From CAVYUC01 sp963783085 (GTDB taxonomy: Bacteria; Bacteroidota; Bacteroidia; Bacteroidales; Prolixibacteraceae): a stretch of DNA of 64,000 nucleotides. A program made the translations under genes and the position numbers. Where the stretch lies: assembly GCA_963783085.1 (NCBI GenBank), contig CAWAMJ010000020.1:558001-622000 (forward strand), written 5' to 3'. Shown piece after piece: positions 45,177 to 53,418 of this stretch. Position 1 is the first letter of the stretch. The number at the start of each line of letters is the position of its first letter. The notes under the pieces were generated by a model that did no database searches, was not told the origin of the DNA, and saw nothing but the letters and a program-made list of their open reading frames with translations.

Positions 45177-46511
45177 ATGCTGACTATCCTGATTTTCCTG
45201 TTTTGTATTCTGTTCATCGTCGTTGCAAGTACGCGGTTTAAAGTCCATCCGTTTTTATCGCTGCTGGGTGCGGCATTCCTTTTTGGAATGCTCACGCGCA
45301 TGCCGCTGCAAAATATCCTGGAATCGGTAAACGATGGTTTTGGAGGAACAATCGGTAGCATCGGGATTATCATCGTCGCCGGAATTATCATCGGAACATT
45401 TCTTGAAAATTCGGGTGGCGCACAAACACTGGCCGGTTTTGTACTGAAACTGGTGGGCAGGAAACGCGTGCATACTGCGATGGGGTTGATCGGTTACATT
45501 GTTTCTATTCCTGTTTTTGCCGACAGCGGCTTTGTGATCCTTTCGTCGCTCAACCGCGCGCTCACAAAAAAAGCAAAACTTTCGCTGGCCGGAACAGCAA
45601 TAGCGCTTTCGCTGGGGTTGACTGCCTCGCACACAATGGTCCCGCCTACTCCAGGCCCAATCGCCGCCGCCGGGATAATTGGAGCCGATCTCGGACTGGT
45701 CATTCTTTTTGGGCTTATCGTCAGTATTTTCGGTTTAACTGTTTCTATCCTGTTTTCAAAAAATACCGGAAAAAGAATTTATGTCGACCCGGACAATGAT
45801 TTCACTTCAGAAATTAAAAAACCTCAAACTGAATTCCGTCCGTCAGTTTTTAAATCATTCCTGCCCATTTTAATACCAATAATTTTGATTGTGCTCCGTT
45901 CGGTTGCCGAATTTCCTACTCATCCGTTTGGGGAAGGAAATTTCAGAACGTTTTTGAATTTTATAGGTCATCCTGTTACAGCCCTGTTTATCGGGGTGAT
46001 CATCTCGTTCTTCCTTCCTGAAAAACTAAATAAAGAAATGCTCAGTACCTCCGGTTGGGTGGGAAATGCATTGAAAAGCGCAGCGATAATTATACTGATT
46101 ACCGGCGCGGGCGGCGCATTTGGGAAAGTTTTGCAAAACTCTGACATGGCGGTGCTTTTGGGAGATAACCTGAGGGAAACCGGTTTGGGATTGTGGCTAC
46201 CGTTTATCATTGCCGCAGCCATAAAAACCGCCCAAGGCTCGTCAACGGTGGCAATTATAACGGCAGCGTCAATTGTTGCGCCGCTTTTGGGAGTTATGGG
46301 ACTCGGTTCGGAAACATCGAAAGCAATGGCTGTAATCGCCATCGGTTCGGGCGCTGCAGTGGTTTCACATGCCAACGACAGTTTTTTCTGGGTGGTCACG
46401 CAAATGAGCGGGATGAACATCAAACAAGGTTACCGCACGCACAGCCTGGGAACCATCATTCTCGGCTTTTCTTCCATGATATTTTTAACTGTTATAAACC
46501 TGATTTTCTGA
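45177..46511 (+). CDS. GntP-family gluconate/sugar-acid permease
   Basis: A 444-residue inner-membrane transporter with about twelve hydrophobic segments. Family features are FGGTIGSIGIIIVAGIIIGTFLENSGGAQTLA, the IPVFADSGFVILSSLNRAL loop, and HTMVPPTPGPIAAAG. GntP permeases take up gluconate and related sugar acids with protons. It begins 11 bases after the dehydratase, and the next gene starts three bases after its stop. Its probable cargo is the sugar acid used by the dehydratase. Confidence 0.93.
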   Translation: MLTILIFLFCILFIVVASTRFKVHPFLSLLGAAFLFGMLTRMPLQNILESVNDGFGGTIGSIGIIIVAGIIIGTFLENSGGAQTLAGFVLKLVGRKRVHTAMGLIGYIVSIPVFADSGFVILSSLNRALTKKAKLSLAGTAIALSLGLTASHTMVPPTPGPIAAAGIIGADLGLVILFGLIVSIFGLTVSILFSKNTGKRIYVDPDNDFTSEIKKPQTEFRPSVFKSFLPILIPIILIVLRSVAEFPTHPFGEGNFRTFLNFIGHPVTALFIGVIISFFLPEKLNKEMLSTSGWVGNALKSAAIIILITGAGGAFGKVLQNSDMAVLLGDNLRETGLGLWLPFIIAAAIKTAQGSSTVAIITAASIVAPLLGVMGLGSETSKAMAVIAIGSGAAVVSHANDSFFWVVTQMSGMNIKQGYRTHSLGTIILGFSSMIFLTVINLIF

Positions 46512-46513
46512 AA

Positions 46514-47353
46514 ATGGCTATAAGAATATATAAAACAAAAAATGGAATTTTACTCGAAGAAAACGGTTCATTTTACCAGGTTCAAAGCAATTGGGACGAA
46601 TTCATCAATAACGGCAATCTTTACACGGATTCGATGAAGTTGATAAAAAACCTGAAACCGTTGGATAATGTTGAAATAGCTCTTGAAGATGAAGTGCTGG
46701 CGCCCATCGGGACACAGGAAATCTGGGCTGCCGGTGTGACTTACATGCGCAGTAAAAGCGCCCGGATGGAAGAATCGAAGGGTGCCGGCGGCGGTAATTT
46801 TTACGACCGCGTTTACGATGCTGAACGTCCGGAATTGTTTTTTAAATCAACGGCTCCGAGGGTTGCCGGGCCGGGGCAAAAAGTTCGCATTCGAAAAGAT
46901 TCGAACTGGAATGTTCCGGAGCCCGAACTGACGCTGATGATTTCTTCTTCGGGAAAAATAATTGGTTACACCATCGGCAACGACATGAGCTCGCGCGATA
47001 TTGAAGGACAAAATCCGCTTTACCTGCCACAGGCAAAAACGTATGATGGTTCTGCGGCAATCGGGCCCTGTATTTATGTTCCGGAAAAGCCGCTGCCACC
47101 GGAAACACATATCGAACTGGAAATCTTCAGAAATGAAATGAAGGTATTTTCAGGAGATGTGCAAATCAGCCAGATCAAACGGGAATTTGCACAACTCGCT
47201 GAATTTTTGTATCGTGAAACAACGTTTCCGGTTGGCTGCCTTTTAATGACCGGAACCGGAATTGTGCCGCCCAATGATTTTACATTGAAAAGCGGTGATG
47301 TCATTAAAATCAGAATTGAACGAATTGGCGAACTGGTGAATGTGGTGGGATGA
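46514..47353 (+). CDS. Fumarylacetoacetate-hydrolase-family 2-keto-3-deoxy-sugar-acid dehydratase or hydrolase
   Basis: The ATG at 46514 is chosen because it follows the permease stop by two bases and begins the family; a longer in-frame start at 46193 would lie inside the permease gene. The 279-residue protein carries the FAH metal and substrate residues in NVPEPELTLMISS, YTIGNDMSSRDIEG and AKTYDGSAAIGPCI. In Weimberg pathways the FAH enzyme dehydrates 2-keto-3-deoxypentonate to alpha-ketoglutarate semialdehyde. Since the next gene is a semialdehyde dehydrogenase of matching type, that reaction is the best reading. Confidence 0.87.
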   Translation: MAIRIYKTKNGILLEENGSFYQVQSNWDEFINNGNLYTDSMKLIKNLKPLDNVEIALEDEVLAPIGTQEIWAAGVTYMRSKSARMEESKGAGGGNFYDRVYDAERPELFFKSTAPRVAGPGQKVRIRKDSNWNVPEPELTLMISSSGKIIGYTIGNDMSSRDIEGQNPLYLPQAKTYDGSAAIGPCIYVPEKPLPPETHIELEIFRNEMKVFSGDVQISQIKREFAQLAEFLYRETTFPVGCLLMTGTGIVPPNDFTLKSGDVIKIRIERIGELVNVVG

Positions 47354-47384
47354 AGGAGTTGGAGTTTTCAACTTCAACATTATA

Positions 47385-47404
47385 CCGGACTTTGGAAAGT
47401 CCGG
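47385..47404. repeat. Palindrome CCGGACTTTGGAAAGTCCGG
   Basis: A perfect 20-bp palindrome with a GGACTTTGGAAAGTCC core, 31 bases after the FAH-family stop. The same core recurs at 47459-47474. Confidence 0.8.
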
Positions 47405-47455
47405 TTCCTTGCTTTTTAAGCGGGACTTCCACTTTTCCAGGTCGAAGACAATTTG

Positions 47456-47477
47456 GTTGGACTTTGGAAAGTCCAAC
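47456..47477. repeat. Palindrome with GGACTTTGGAAAGTCC core, second copy
   Basis: A 22-bp near-perfect palindrome (GTTGGACTTT / AAAGTCCAAC) 72 bases downstream of the first copy. Together they occupy the gap between the FAH-family gene and the dehydrogenase. They may attenuate or protect the mRNA between operon genes. Confidence 0.8.
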
Positions 47478-47524
47478 TCCCTGTTAATTCTTATACTGCA
47501 AACAACTTAAAATACCATACAATC

Positions 47525-49112
47525 ATGAAATTATCAGGAAAAAATTTTATCGGTAACCTGGAATCCGGAAAGGGAAAACAAACATTTTTAGCCAAAAATC
47601 CGGAGACATTGAAAGATATTGAAACAGCTTTTTTTGAAGCAACCGGTGAAGAAATCGATCAGGCGGTTTTACTGGCGAGGAATGCATTTGACGGGTATCG
47701 TTCAAAATCCAGCGAAGAAAGGGCATTGTTTCTGGAAGCTATTGCCGAAAATATTCTTGGACTTGGAGACTGCATTGATAAAACGCTGCATGCAGGAAAC
47801 AGCACTTCCGGAAACACGTTTGACCGGCGAACGGATGCGAACAGTAAACCAACTGAAGTTATTTGCTTCGGTGGTTCGTGAAGGTTCCTGGGTGGATGCC
47901 CGCGTCGACACGGCCATTCCCGACCGGCAGCCGCCAAAACCCGATATCCGGCAAATGCAAATTCCGCTGGGGCCGGTTGGAATTTTCGGGGCAAGCAATT
48001 TTCCGCTGGCATTTTCAGTGGCCGGCGGCGACACAGCTTCTGCACTGGCAGCCGGTTGTCCGGTAGTTGTAAAAGCGCATCCACTGCATCCCGGCACATC
48101 GGAACTGGTGGCGCGTGCCATCCTGAAAGCAGTAGCCGAAACCGACATGCCGGACGGAGTTTTTTCGATGGTGCATGGAATTTCCAATGATGTTGGAATG
48201 GCGATCGTCAACCACCCGGAAATAAAAGCGGTGGGTTTTACCGGCTCGTTTAAAGGCGGGAAAGCGTTGTTCGATGCGGCCAACCAACGCCCGGCGCCCA
48301 TTCCTGTTTTTGCCGAAATGGGCAGTGTGAACCCAATGTTTATTTTACCCGGTGCAATGAAGGAACGCAATGAAATAATAGCCAAAGGACTGGTTGGTTC
48401 GGTGGCGCTCGGTGTGGGTCAGTTTTGTACCAACCCGGGCGTGGTGGTAACATCCAAGTCCGCCGATTCAGCGAAATTCCTTCAGCATTTGAAATTTTAC
48501 AATACTGAAATTCCGGCGGGAACCATGCTTTCCGACCGGATTAAATCCAATTTTTCAGCAGGAGTACAAAACCTTTTGGAATGCGAAGGAGTTGAACTGA
48601 TTTCTTCGGGAGAAATTTCAGGTCACGGAAATCAAACCGGAACCGCCATATTTTCTTCGGATGCCAAAACATTCCGGAAAAACCGTTCGCTTTCCGAAGA
48701 AGTTTTCGGGCCGTCCACATTGAATGTCTCCGCCGACGACAAAGAGGAAATGCTCCAACTGGCGCGTGAAATGGAAGGACATTTAACCGCCACAATTCAT
48801 GGAACAGAAGAAGATTTAAAAGAATATGCTGAACTGATAAAAATTCTGGAGCAAAAAGCGGGGCGGCTGATTTTTAATGGTTTCCCCACGGGAGTGGAAG
48901 TTTGCCATTCGATGGTGCACGGCGGGCCGTATCCGGCAACAACAGCATCACAATCCACTTCGGTTGGAACGGCAGCCATCAAACGTTTTGCCCGGCCGGT
49001 GTGTTACCAGGATTTTCCGCAGGCCGCACTTCCCGACCAGCTAAAAGATGGAAACCCGCTGAAAATCTGGCGAATGGTGAACGGGGAGATGGGGAAGGAA
49101 GCCCCTCTTTGA
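47525..49112 (+). pseudogene. Alpha-ketoglutarate semialdehyde dehydrogenase, frame broken by one base
   Basis: An NAD(P)-dependent aldehyde dehydrogenase that completes the pathway to alpha-ketoglutarate. The start is MKLSGKNFIGNLES at 47525. The first frame is lost after LGLGD; the protein continues in the next frame as ALIKRCMQETALPETRLTGERMRTVNQ, as in this family, if the T at 47771 is removed. Later motifs are GPVGIFGASNFPLAFSVAGGDTASALAAG, EMGSVNPMFI with the general base E, GVGQFCTNPG with the catalytic C, and EVFGPSTL. The corrected length is 528 residues, a normal size. Confidence 0.88.
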
Positions 49113-49903
49113 CTTTCTCCTTCCTGCCTGAACTGCGAAAACAGACAGATTTTACAGGAGTATGCCTGATCAGGTGGGAGGTGAATTCGGCTCAGCCGAA
49201 GACGAGGTGGGTAAACTTCATTTCGGATAACCAGTCCCTTTTGCTGCCGCTCTGCTGGCGCTCGATTGTACCGCACTCTATGAGTTTCCTGATCTGAAAT
49301 AACTCATCACAGGATACTATTTTAAGAGAACGAGCGGGAGCTTCCGGCTCTGAACCGCGTTCTTGCGTAAGCATCCGGTGTAGTACATGTATATTCATCT
49401 TATTGCCAGTCACTGCTTTGATACTTCAGGGTCAAGTTAAAATTCTCTATATTAATTTTAGTTTCGGTCGCTTTAAGGCTCTTTGCTTCTGTCACTTCTT
49501 TTGTTTTGTTTTATAATATTCTACAGTAGTAATGAAAAAATTCAGAATTATTTCAAATGAAAAAAAACGAACGAAAAATTCAGATAGTTATATTTTTAGT
49601 TATCATGGCATTATCTTATATATTGTTCTCAAATTGGGATAAAATAGAACGCATTTTATTTTAAAGTTTCCTTTGAAAGCGTCCCCGAAAACTGGACGGT
49701 TAAAAAATAGAAAAAAGTAATAATTTTAACCGGTTATATTGAAAAGAAAAAGATTCACATAACCATACATCTCTTAACACCAGTGGTGCGTTAATTTTTA
49801 ACGTTTTGCTATAAATCGTTAAAATGCAAATATTTATAATCGTTCTTTGATTTTTAGATTTGAATTGACTTTAGGTTCAAATTTGCACTTTAAAGTGTAA
49901 ATT
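49113..49903. other. Decayed intergenic region
   Basis: No supported gene of normal size. On the minus strand at 49192-49413 a 73-residue frame without recognised family may be a gene remnant. A possible small membrane peptide lies at 49557-49664. AT content rises toward 49900, where the transposase remnant starts. An earlier insertion would explain the mixed composition. Confidence 0.45.
49557..49664 (+). CDS. Possible small membrane peptide
   Basis: A 35-residue frame starting MKKNERKIQIVIFLVIMALS: a basic N-terminus, one hydrophobic stretch long enough to span a membrane, and a charged tail (NWDKIERILF). No clear ribosome-binding site, and AT-rich surroundings make chance likely. It is listed because the shape is that of a small membrane protein. 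Confidence 0.3.
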   Translation: MKKNERKIQIVIFLVIMALSYILFSNWDKIERILF

Positions 49904-50272
49904 ATGAATTCAGGCAAATATGTATTCCGTCAGATGTTGGATTTTGTAAACCAATACGAATTTAATAAATGCGTAAAACGATATTCTGGCAATTATCGGT
50001 TACGTGATTTTAAATGCTGGAGCCAGTTTGTACAGCTTTTGTTCGGGCAAATAACGTCGTCGGACTCACTGCATTCAATCTGCACCTGTCTGCAAGCACA
50101 CGAAAAACAGATGTATCATCTGGGTGTAATAGCCAGGCTATACAAAAATCGCTGGGAAATCGAAATCTTCAGGATGTCAAAAACCGATCTTCATATCCGC
50201 CCCGTTTACCACATATTACGATTTTTCACGCCGAATACGGGATTCTGCCGAAAGCATCTTCGTGAGAAATGA
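49904..50272 (+). pseudogene. IS4-family transposase remnant (DUF4372 N-terminus joined to a C-terminal stub)
   Basis: The first 70 residues (MNSGKYVFRQMLDFVNQYEF ... CWSQFVQLLFGQITSSDSLHSI ... QMYHLGV) are the DUF4372 N-terminal domain of IS4-group transposases. The frame then passes directly to IARLYKNRWEIEIFRMSKTDLHIRPVYH, like the C-terminal part with the catalytic glutamate region. The central DDE portion is missing, so an internal deletion has removed the active site. No terminal repeats were identified. Confidence 0.75.
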
Positions 50273-50392
50273 CAAATACCAAAAGGAGCGCAGTCTCATT
50301 ATATCCAAATTTTTAGATGGGGTCTGGAAATTTCATCATTTTAATTTTTCTCTACTGAAAACTGCGCCTGCCCACTGCGCCTGCCAACTACG

Positions 50393-50430
50393 ACTGATCA
50401 CTGATCACTGATCACTGATCACTGATCACT
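50393..50430. repeat. Tandem 7-bp repeat (ACTGATC) x5
   Basis: ACTGATC repeats five times followed by ACT, immediately before the dgt stop. Read on the other strand it gives AGTGATC..., and the flanking CAGTTGGCAGG-like text resembles parts of the 145-159 bp tandem repeat at 42.8-43.4 kb. Confidence 0.85.
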
Positions 50431-50432
50431 CC

Positions 50433-51767
50433 CTACACCATCCCCGGTAAACTGATTCCCTTAATTTTCCGGTATAAATCGAGGGCGAAAATATCGGTCA
50501 TTCCCGAAATAAAATCTACGGCTGATTGTATTTTATGATAGGCAGAATCGCTTTTTGTTTTGTATTGTCCGGGCAGTAACGACAGGATTTTTTTGCTGTA
50601 CAAATCGTTCGGATGAAAAATGGCGCCAATAAATTCGTCGAGCAATGTACCTATAATTTTGTAGCCGGCAATTTCAATTTCTACAACCGAACGGTGGTTG
50701 TATACCTGCGAAAACGAAATTTCTTTCACCTGTTTCATGGCTTCGGCCTGTTTATTCTCAAGCGAGCCGATTAAACTCCCGGTGAAACTCCCTTCCTTAA
50801 TTTTATGCTGGTTTATCTGAAAAATCCGGATGCACTCGTAAACCAGCTTTCCAATAACACCGGCACGAAGGTAACCCGCCTGTTCATTCTGGTCCGTAAC
50901 GCGCTGCAGCGTTTTTTCAATGCTTGCCAGCGCCCGTTTATCCGCAATCGGATCGTAAAAACCGAGGTACAATTCTTTAACCTTTTCAAAGCTGAGAATT
51001 CCCAGTTTGAACGCATCTTCCAGGTCAATGATCTGGTAGCAAATATCATCGGCTGCTTCCACCAGGTAAACCAGAGGATGCCGGAAAAATGAATCGTTTT
51101 GTTCTTTTTTCTCAGGAATTTCCAGTTCACGGGCTATTTTCACGTAATCCTGTTTTTCAGACTGAAAGAATCCGAATTTCGGTTTTGTTGCCAGTGATGA
51201 TTCAAATGGATATTTCACGATACTTGCCAGCGTGGAATAAGTGAGTGCAAAACCACCGGGGCGCTTTCCTTCAAATTGATGCGTGAGAATCCGGAAAGCG
51301 TTGGCATTCCCGTCAAAATGAATAAAATCGTTCCATTCTCCTTCCGATAATTGCGATTGAAATGCACTTCCCGAACCGTTTTTGAAGAAATTGGAAATGG
51401 CTGCTTCGCCGGAATGCCCGAACGGCGGATTTCCCAAATCATGTGCCAGGCAGGCAGTTGAAACAATTGTCCCGATTTCAGAAATAAACGGGTTTTCAAG
51501 AATATCTTTCGCCAGTTTTTCGGCCAGCAGGTTTCCCAGCGAACGACCGACACTTGCCACTTCCAGGCTGTGTGTTAACCGGTTGTGAACGAAAATATGC
51601 TCCGGCAGCGGAAAAACCTGCGTTTTATTTTGCATCCTGCGAAACGGCGACGAAAAAATAATCCGGTCGTAATCGCGCTGAAACTGAGAGCGATCTTCCA
51701 TTTTGTTTGTGGCTGTCCAGTCTTCCATCCCAAGCCGTTTTGCCGAAAGTAGTTTGTTCCAGTTCAT
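50433..51767 (-). CDS. dgt: Deoxyguanosinetriphosphate triphosphohydrolase (HD domain)
   Basis: dGTPase releases triphosphate from dGTP and related dNTPs, controlling pools. The HD metal site is visible in HNRLTHSLEVASVG, CLAHDLGNPPFGHSGE and the later helices; the N-terminal RDYDRIIFSSPFRRMQNKTQVF is typical of the family. The 444-residue length is normal for the Bacteroidota type. Its start is followed by one base before the stop of the M48-like gene, so the two are probably in an operon. Confidence 0.94.
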   Translation of the reverse strand: MNWNKLLSAKRLGMEDWTATNKMEDRSQFQRDYDRIIFSSPFRRMQNKTQVFPLPEHIFVHNRLTHSLEVASVGRSLGNLLAEKLAKDILENPFISEIGTIVSTACLAHDLGNPPFGHSGEAAISNFFKNGSGSAFQSQLSEGEWNDFIHFDGNANAFRILTHQFEGKRPGGFALTYSTLASIVKYPFESSLATKPKFGFFQSEKQDYVKIARELEIPEKKEQNDSFFRHPLVYLVEAADDICYQIIDLEDAFKLGILSFEKVKELYLGFYDPIADKRALASIEKTLQRVTDQNEQAGYLRAGVIGKLVYECIRIFQINQHKIKEGSFTGSLIGSLENKQAEAMKQVKEISFSQVYNHRSVVEIEIAGYKIIGTLLDEFIGAIFHPNDLYSKKILSLLPGQYKTKSDSAYHKIQSAVDFISGMTDIFALDLYRKIKGISLPGMV

Positions 51768-51768
51768 G

Positions 51769-52467
51769 TTACGACGAATATGTAGAATATTGTTTTATTT
51801 GTTTTGCCAGGTCCCTTGCACGTCCGCCGGAAAGCCTGTTGAGTTCGTCCCAAAATTTCGGTCCGTGATTTTTTATTTTCGTATGCACCAGTTCGTGCAT
51901 CAAAATATAATCAATCAATTCATCCGGAAGTTTCATCATCTGCAAATTCAGGCTGATGTTGTTTTTCGAAGAACAACTGCCCCAGTTTCGTTTGTTGTTT
52001 CGAATGGTTATTTTTTGGTATTTGAAACCATGGTACTCCGCTATTTCACGGATGCGCCTGGGAAGCAGCACCTTCGCTTCGAACCTGTAAATTTCAGTTA
52101 AAATATTTTCGATGAACATTTCCGAAGGTTCTGAACCAAAGTCATCTACCGTTATCTCGACTGTGCTGTCTTTTGATTCCGCCTTTTTTCCTGCTCCTTT
52201 CAGAAATACAACATTATGAAGCTTTGTTTTGATTTCCGTATTCGCGGTGTATTTTGGTTTTCTGACCTGGAACTTGCTTTGCTGTTGTTTTATCCAGTCT
52301 TCATTTTGAAGTAAAAAATTCACTGCTTCGCTGGTCCGCACAAAAAAAGGAAAAGAAACCAGCACAGTTTTGTTGGGTTTTACACTAATCTTAATATTTT
52401 TAGATCGTTTATTTTTAGAAAAAGTTACTGTACCAATTCTACTAAATTGAACTACTTTCTTTGGCAT
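51769..52467 (-). CDS. YgjP/DUF45-type metallopeptidase
   Basis: A 232-residue zinc peptidase of the YgjP family (M48-related). The conserved region is ITIRNNKRNWGSCSSKNNISLNLQMMKLP, then the metal motif MHELVHTKIKNHGPKFW (HExxH with a third ligand). It is cytosolic with no signal. The role of YgjP proteins is poorly known; the N-terminal part (VGTVTFSKNKRSKNIKISVKP) is a conserved beta layer. It directly precedes dgt in the same direction. Confidence 0.9.
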   Translation of the reverse strand: MPKKVVQFSRIGTVTFSKNKRSKNIKISVKPNKTVLVSFPFFVRTSEAVNFLLQNEDWIKQQQSKFQVRKPKYTANTEIKTKLHNVVFLKGAGKKAESKDSTVEITVDDFGSEPSEMFIENILTEIYRFEAKVLLPRRIREIAEYHGFKYQKITIRNNKRNWGSCSSKNNISLNLQMMKLPDELIDYILMHELVHTKIKNHGPKFWDELNRLSGGRARDLAKQIKQYSTYSS

Positions 52468-52506
52468 TCGTTATTATTGAAAATAAAAAATCAAAGATAC
52501 CAAATT

Positions 52507-53217
52507 ATGAATGAGAGCAAAACTATGGAAGTTTTCGGCAACCTTACAAAATACGATACAGTGGTTGCCATCGATGAAAAAATTGTACCGGGAAGTCTGG
52601 TATTCGATTCATTGAACCCGTTCCCCGGCTATTACCACGACACCCCTATGAATGCGAAACCCATTTATATTTACCTGGTGCTGGAAAAACAATACCCGCT
52701 TGAAGAAATCCTACGTTCAACACAAAAAATCGAAAACGACTACCAATGGAAATTTAATGCAGGGAAAGGATACATGCGCATTGGTTCTGAAAGTTTGAAT
52801 GTGATACGCGTTCGCCATTTGCCCGACCTCGATCTGGTGGAAAAGATTCAGGAAGCGTATATGAACAACGGAATTAAGTTCCTGATGAATAAAAAAATAA
52901 AAGGTAAAATTGAAGCGGAGGTTAAAGTTGTTAAATTTTTATCGCTTAAACAATTAGCGGAAGGAGCGTATGTAGATACGCAGGAAACCAATTTTGGCTA
53001 TATTGAAATTCCGAGATACCTCGATCATGAGGCATTTGTAAGGGTTTCCATGGATGTAAAATACAACTGGCTGGGCCATGAATATGATGCAGCAGCCGGT
53101 TCGTTTTACAAAGACGGCAAACTCTTCGAAACCGTCCGTATATATTCCAATAAAATTAGCGCCGAATATTTATCTGAGATCAGAAAGCTTTATCTTGAAA
53201 AAATTAAATGGGCATAA
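52507..53217 (+). CDS. Hypothetical conserved protein
   Basis: The start at 52507 (MNESKTMEVFGNLTKYDT) is chosen because the open frame to 52447 overlaps the divergent gene. The 236-residue protein has no signal or membrane segment. Three beta-alpha units with hydrophobic strands are visible (YIYLVLEKQYPLEEILRSTQ, VIRVRHLPDLDLVEKIQEAY, KIEAEVKVVKFLSLKQLA). I do not recognise the family. It stands alone, divergent from the YgjP-like gene. Confidence 0.7.
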   Translation: MNESKTMEVFGNLTKYDTVVAIDEKIVPGSLVFDSLNPFPGYYHDTPMNAKPIYIYLVLEKQYPLEEILRSTQKIENDYQWKFNAGKGYMRIGSESLNVIRVRHLPDLDLVEKIQEAYMNNGIKFLMNKKIKGKIEAEVKVVKFLSLKQLAEGAYVDTQETNFGYIEIPRYLDHEAFVRVSMDVKYNWLGHEYDAAAGSFYKDGKLFETVRIYSNKISAEYLSEIRKLYLEKIKWA

Positions 53218-53323
53218 ATTTTACAGCCACTAAAGCGGAAATCCCGTTGAAGCTGATTTTTGTTTTTTACATGCCGCGAAAATCCACTCGAACATTTAAA
53301 TGACATTTAAATCATATTTTTTA

Positions 53324-53331
53324 TAACTTTG
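53324..53331 (+). promoter_or_regulatory. -7 element upstream of the HlyD gene
   Basis: TAACTTTG matches TAnnTTTG and lies 88 bases upstream of the HlyD start. The -33 region has no clear TTTG. Confidence 0.45.
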
Positions 53332-53418
53332 CGATTGCAAAAATTTGAATTGAACCTTTTAGACCGGTTTTCAGCAGGTTTTTTGCATTTGAAAGTTTTA
53401 CCTTAACCAACTGTCCCA

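Noticed and set aside
49192..49413. 73-residue minus-strand frame MTGNKMNIHVLHRML...
   Set aside because: No recognised family, no ribosome-binding site, and in decayed DNA. Noted only within the intergenic entry.
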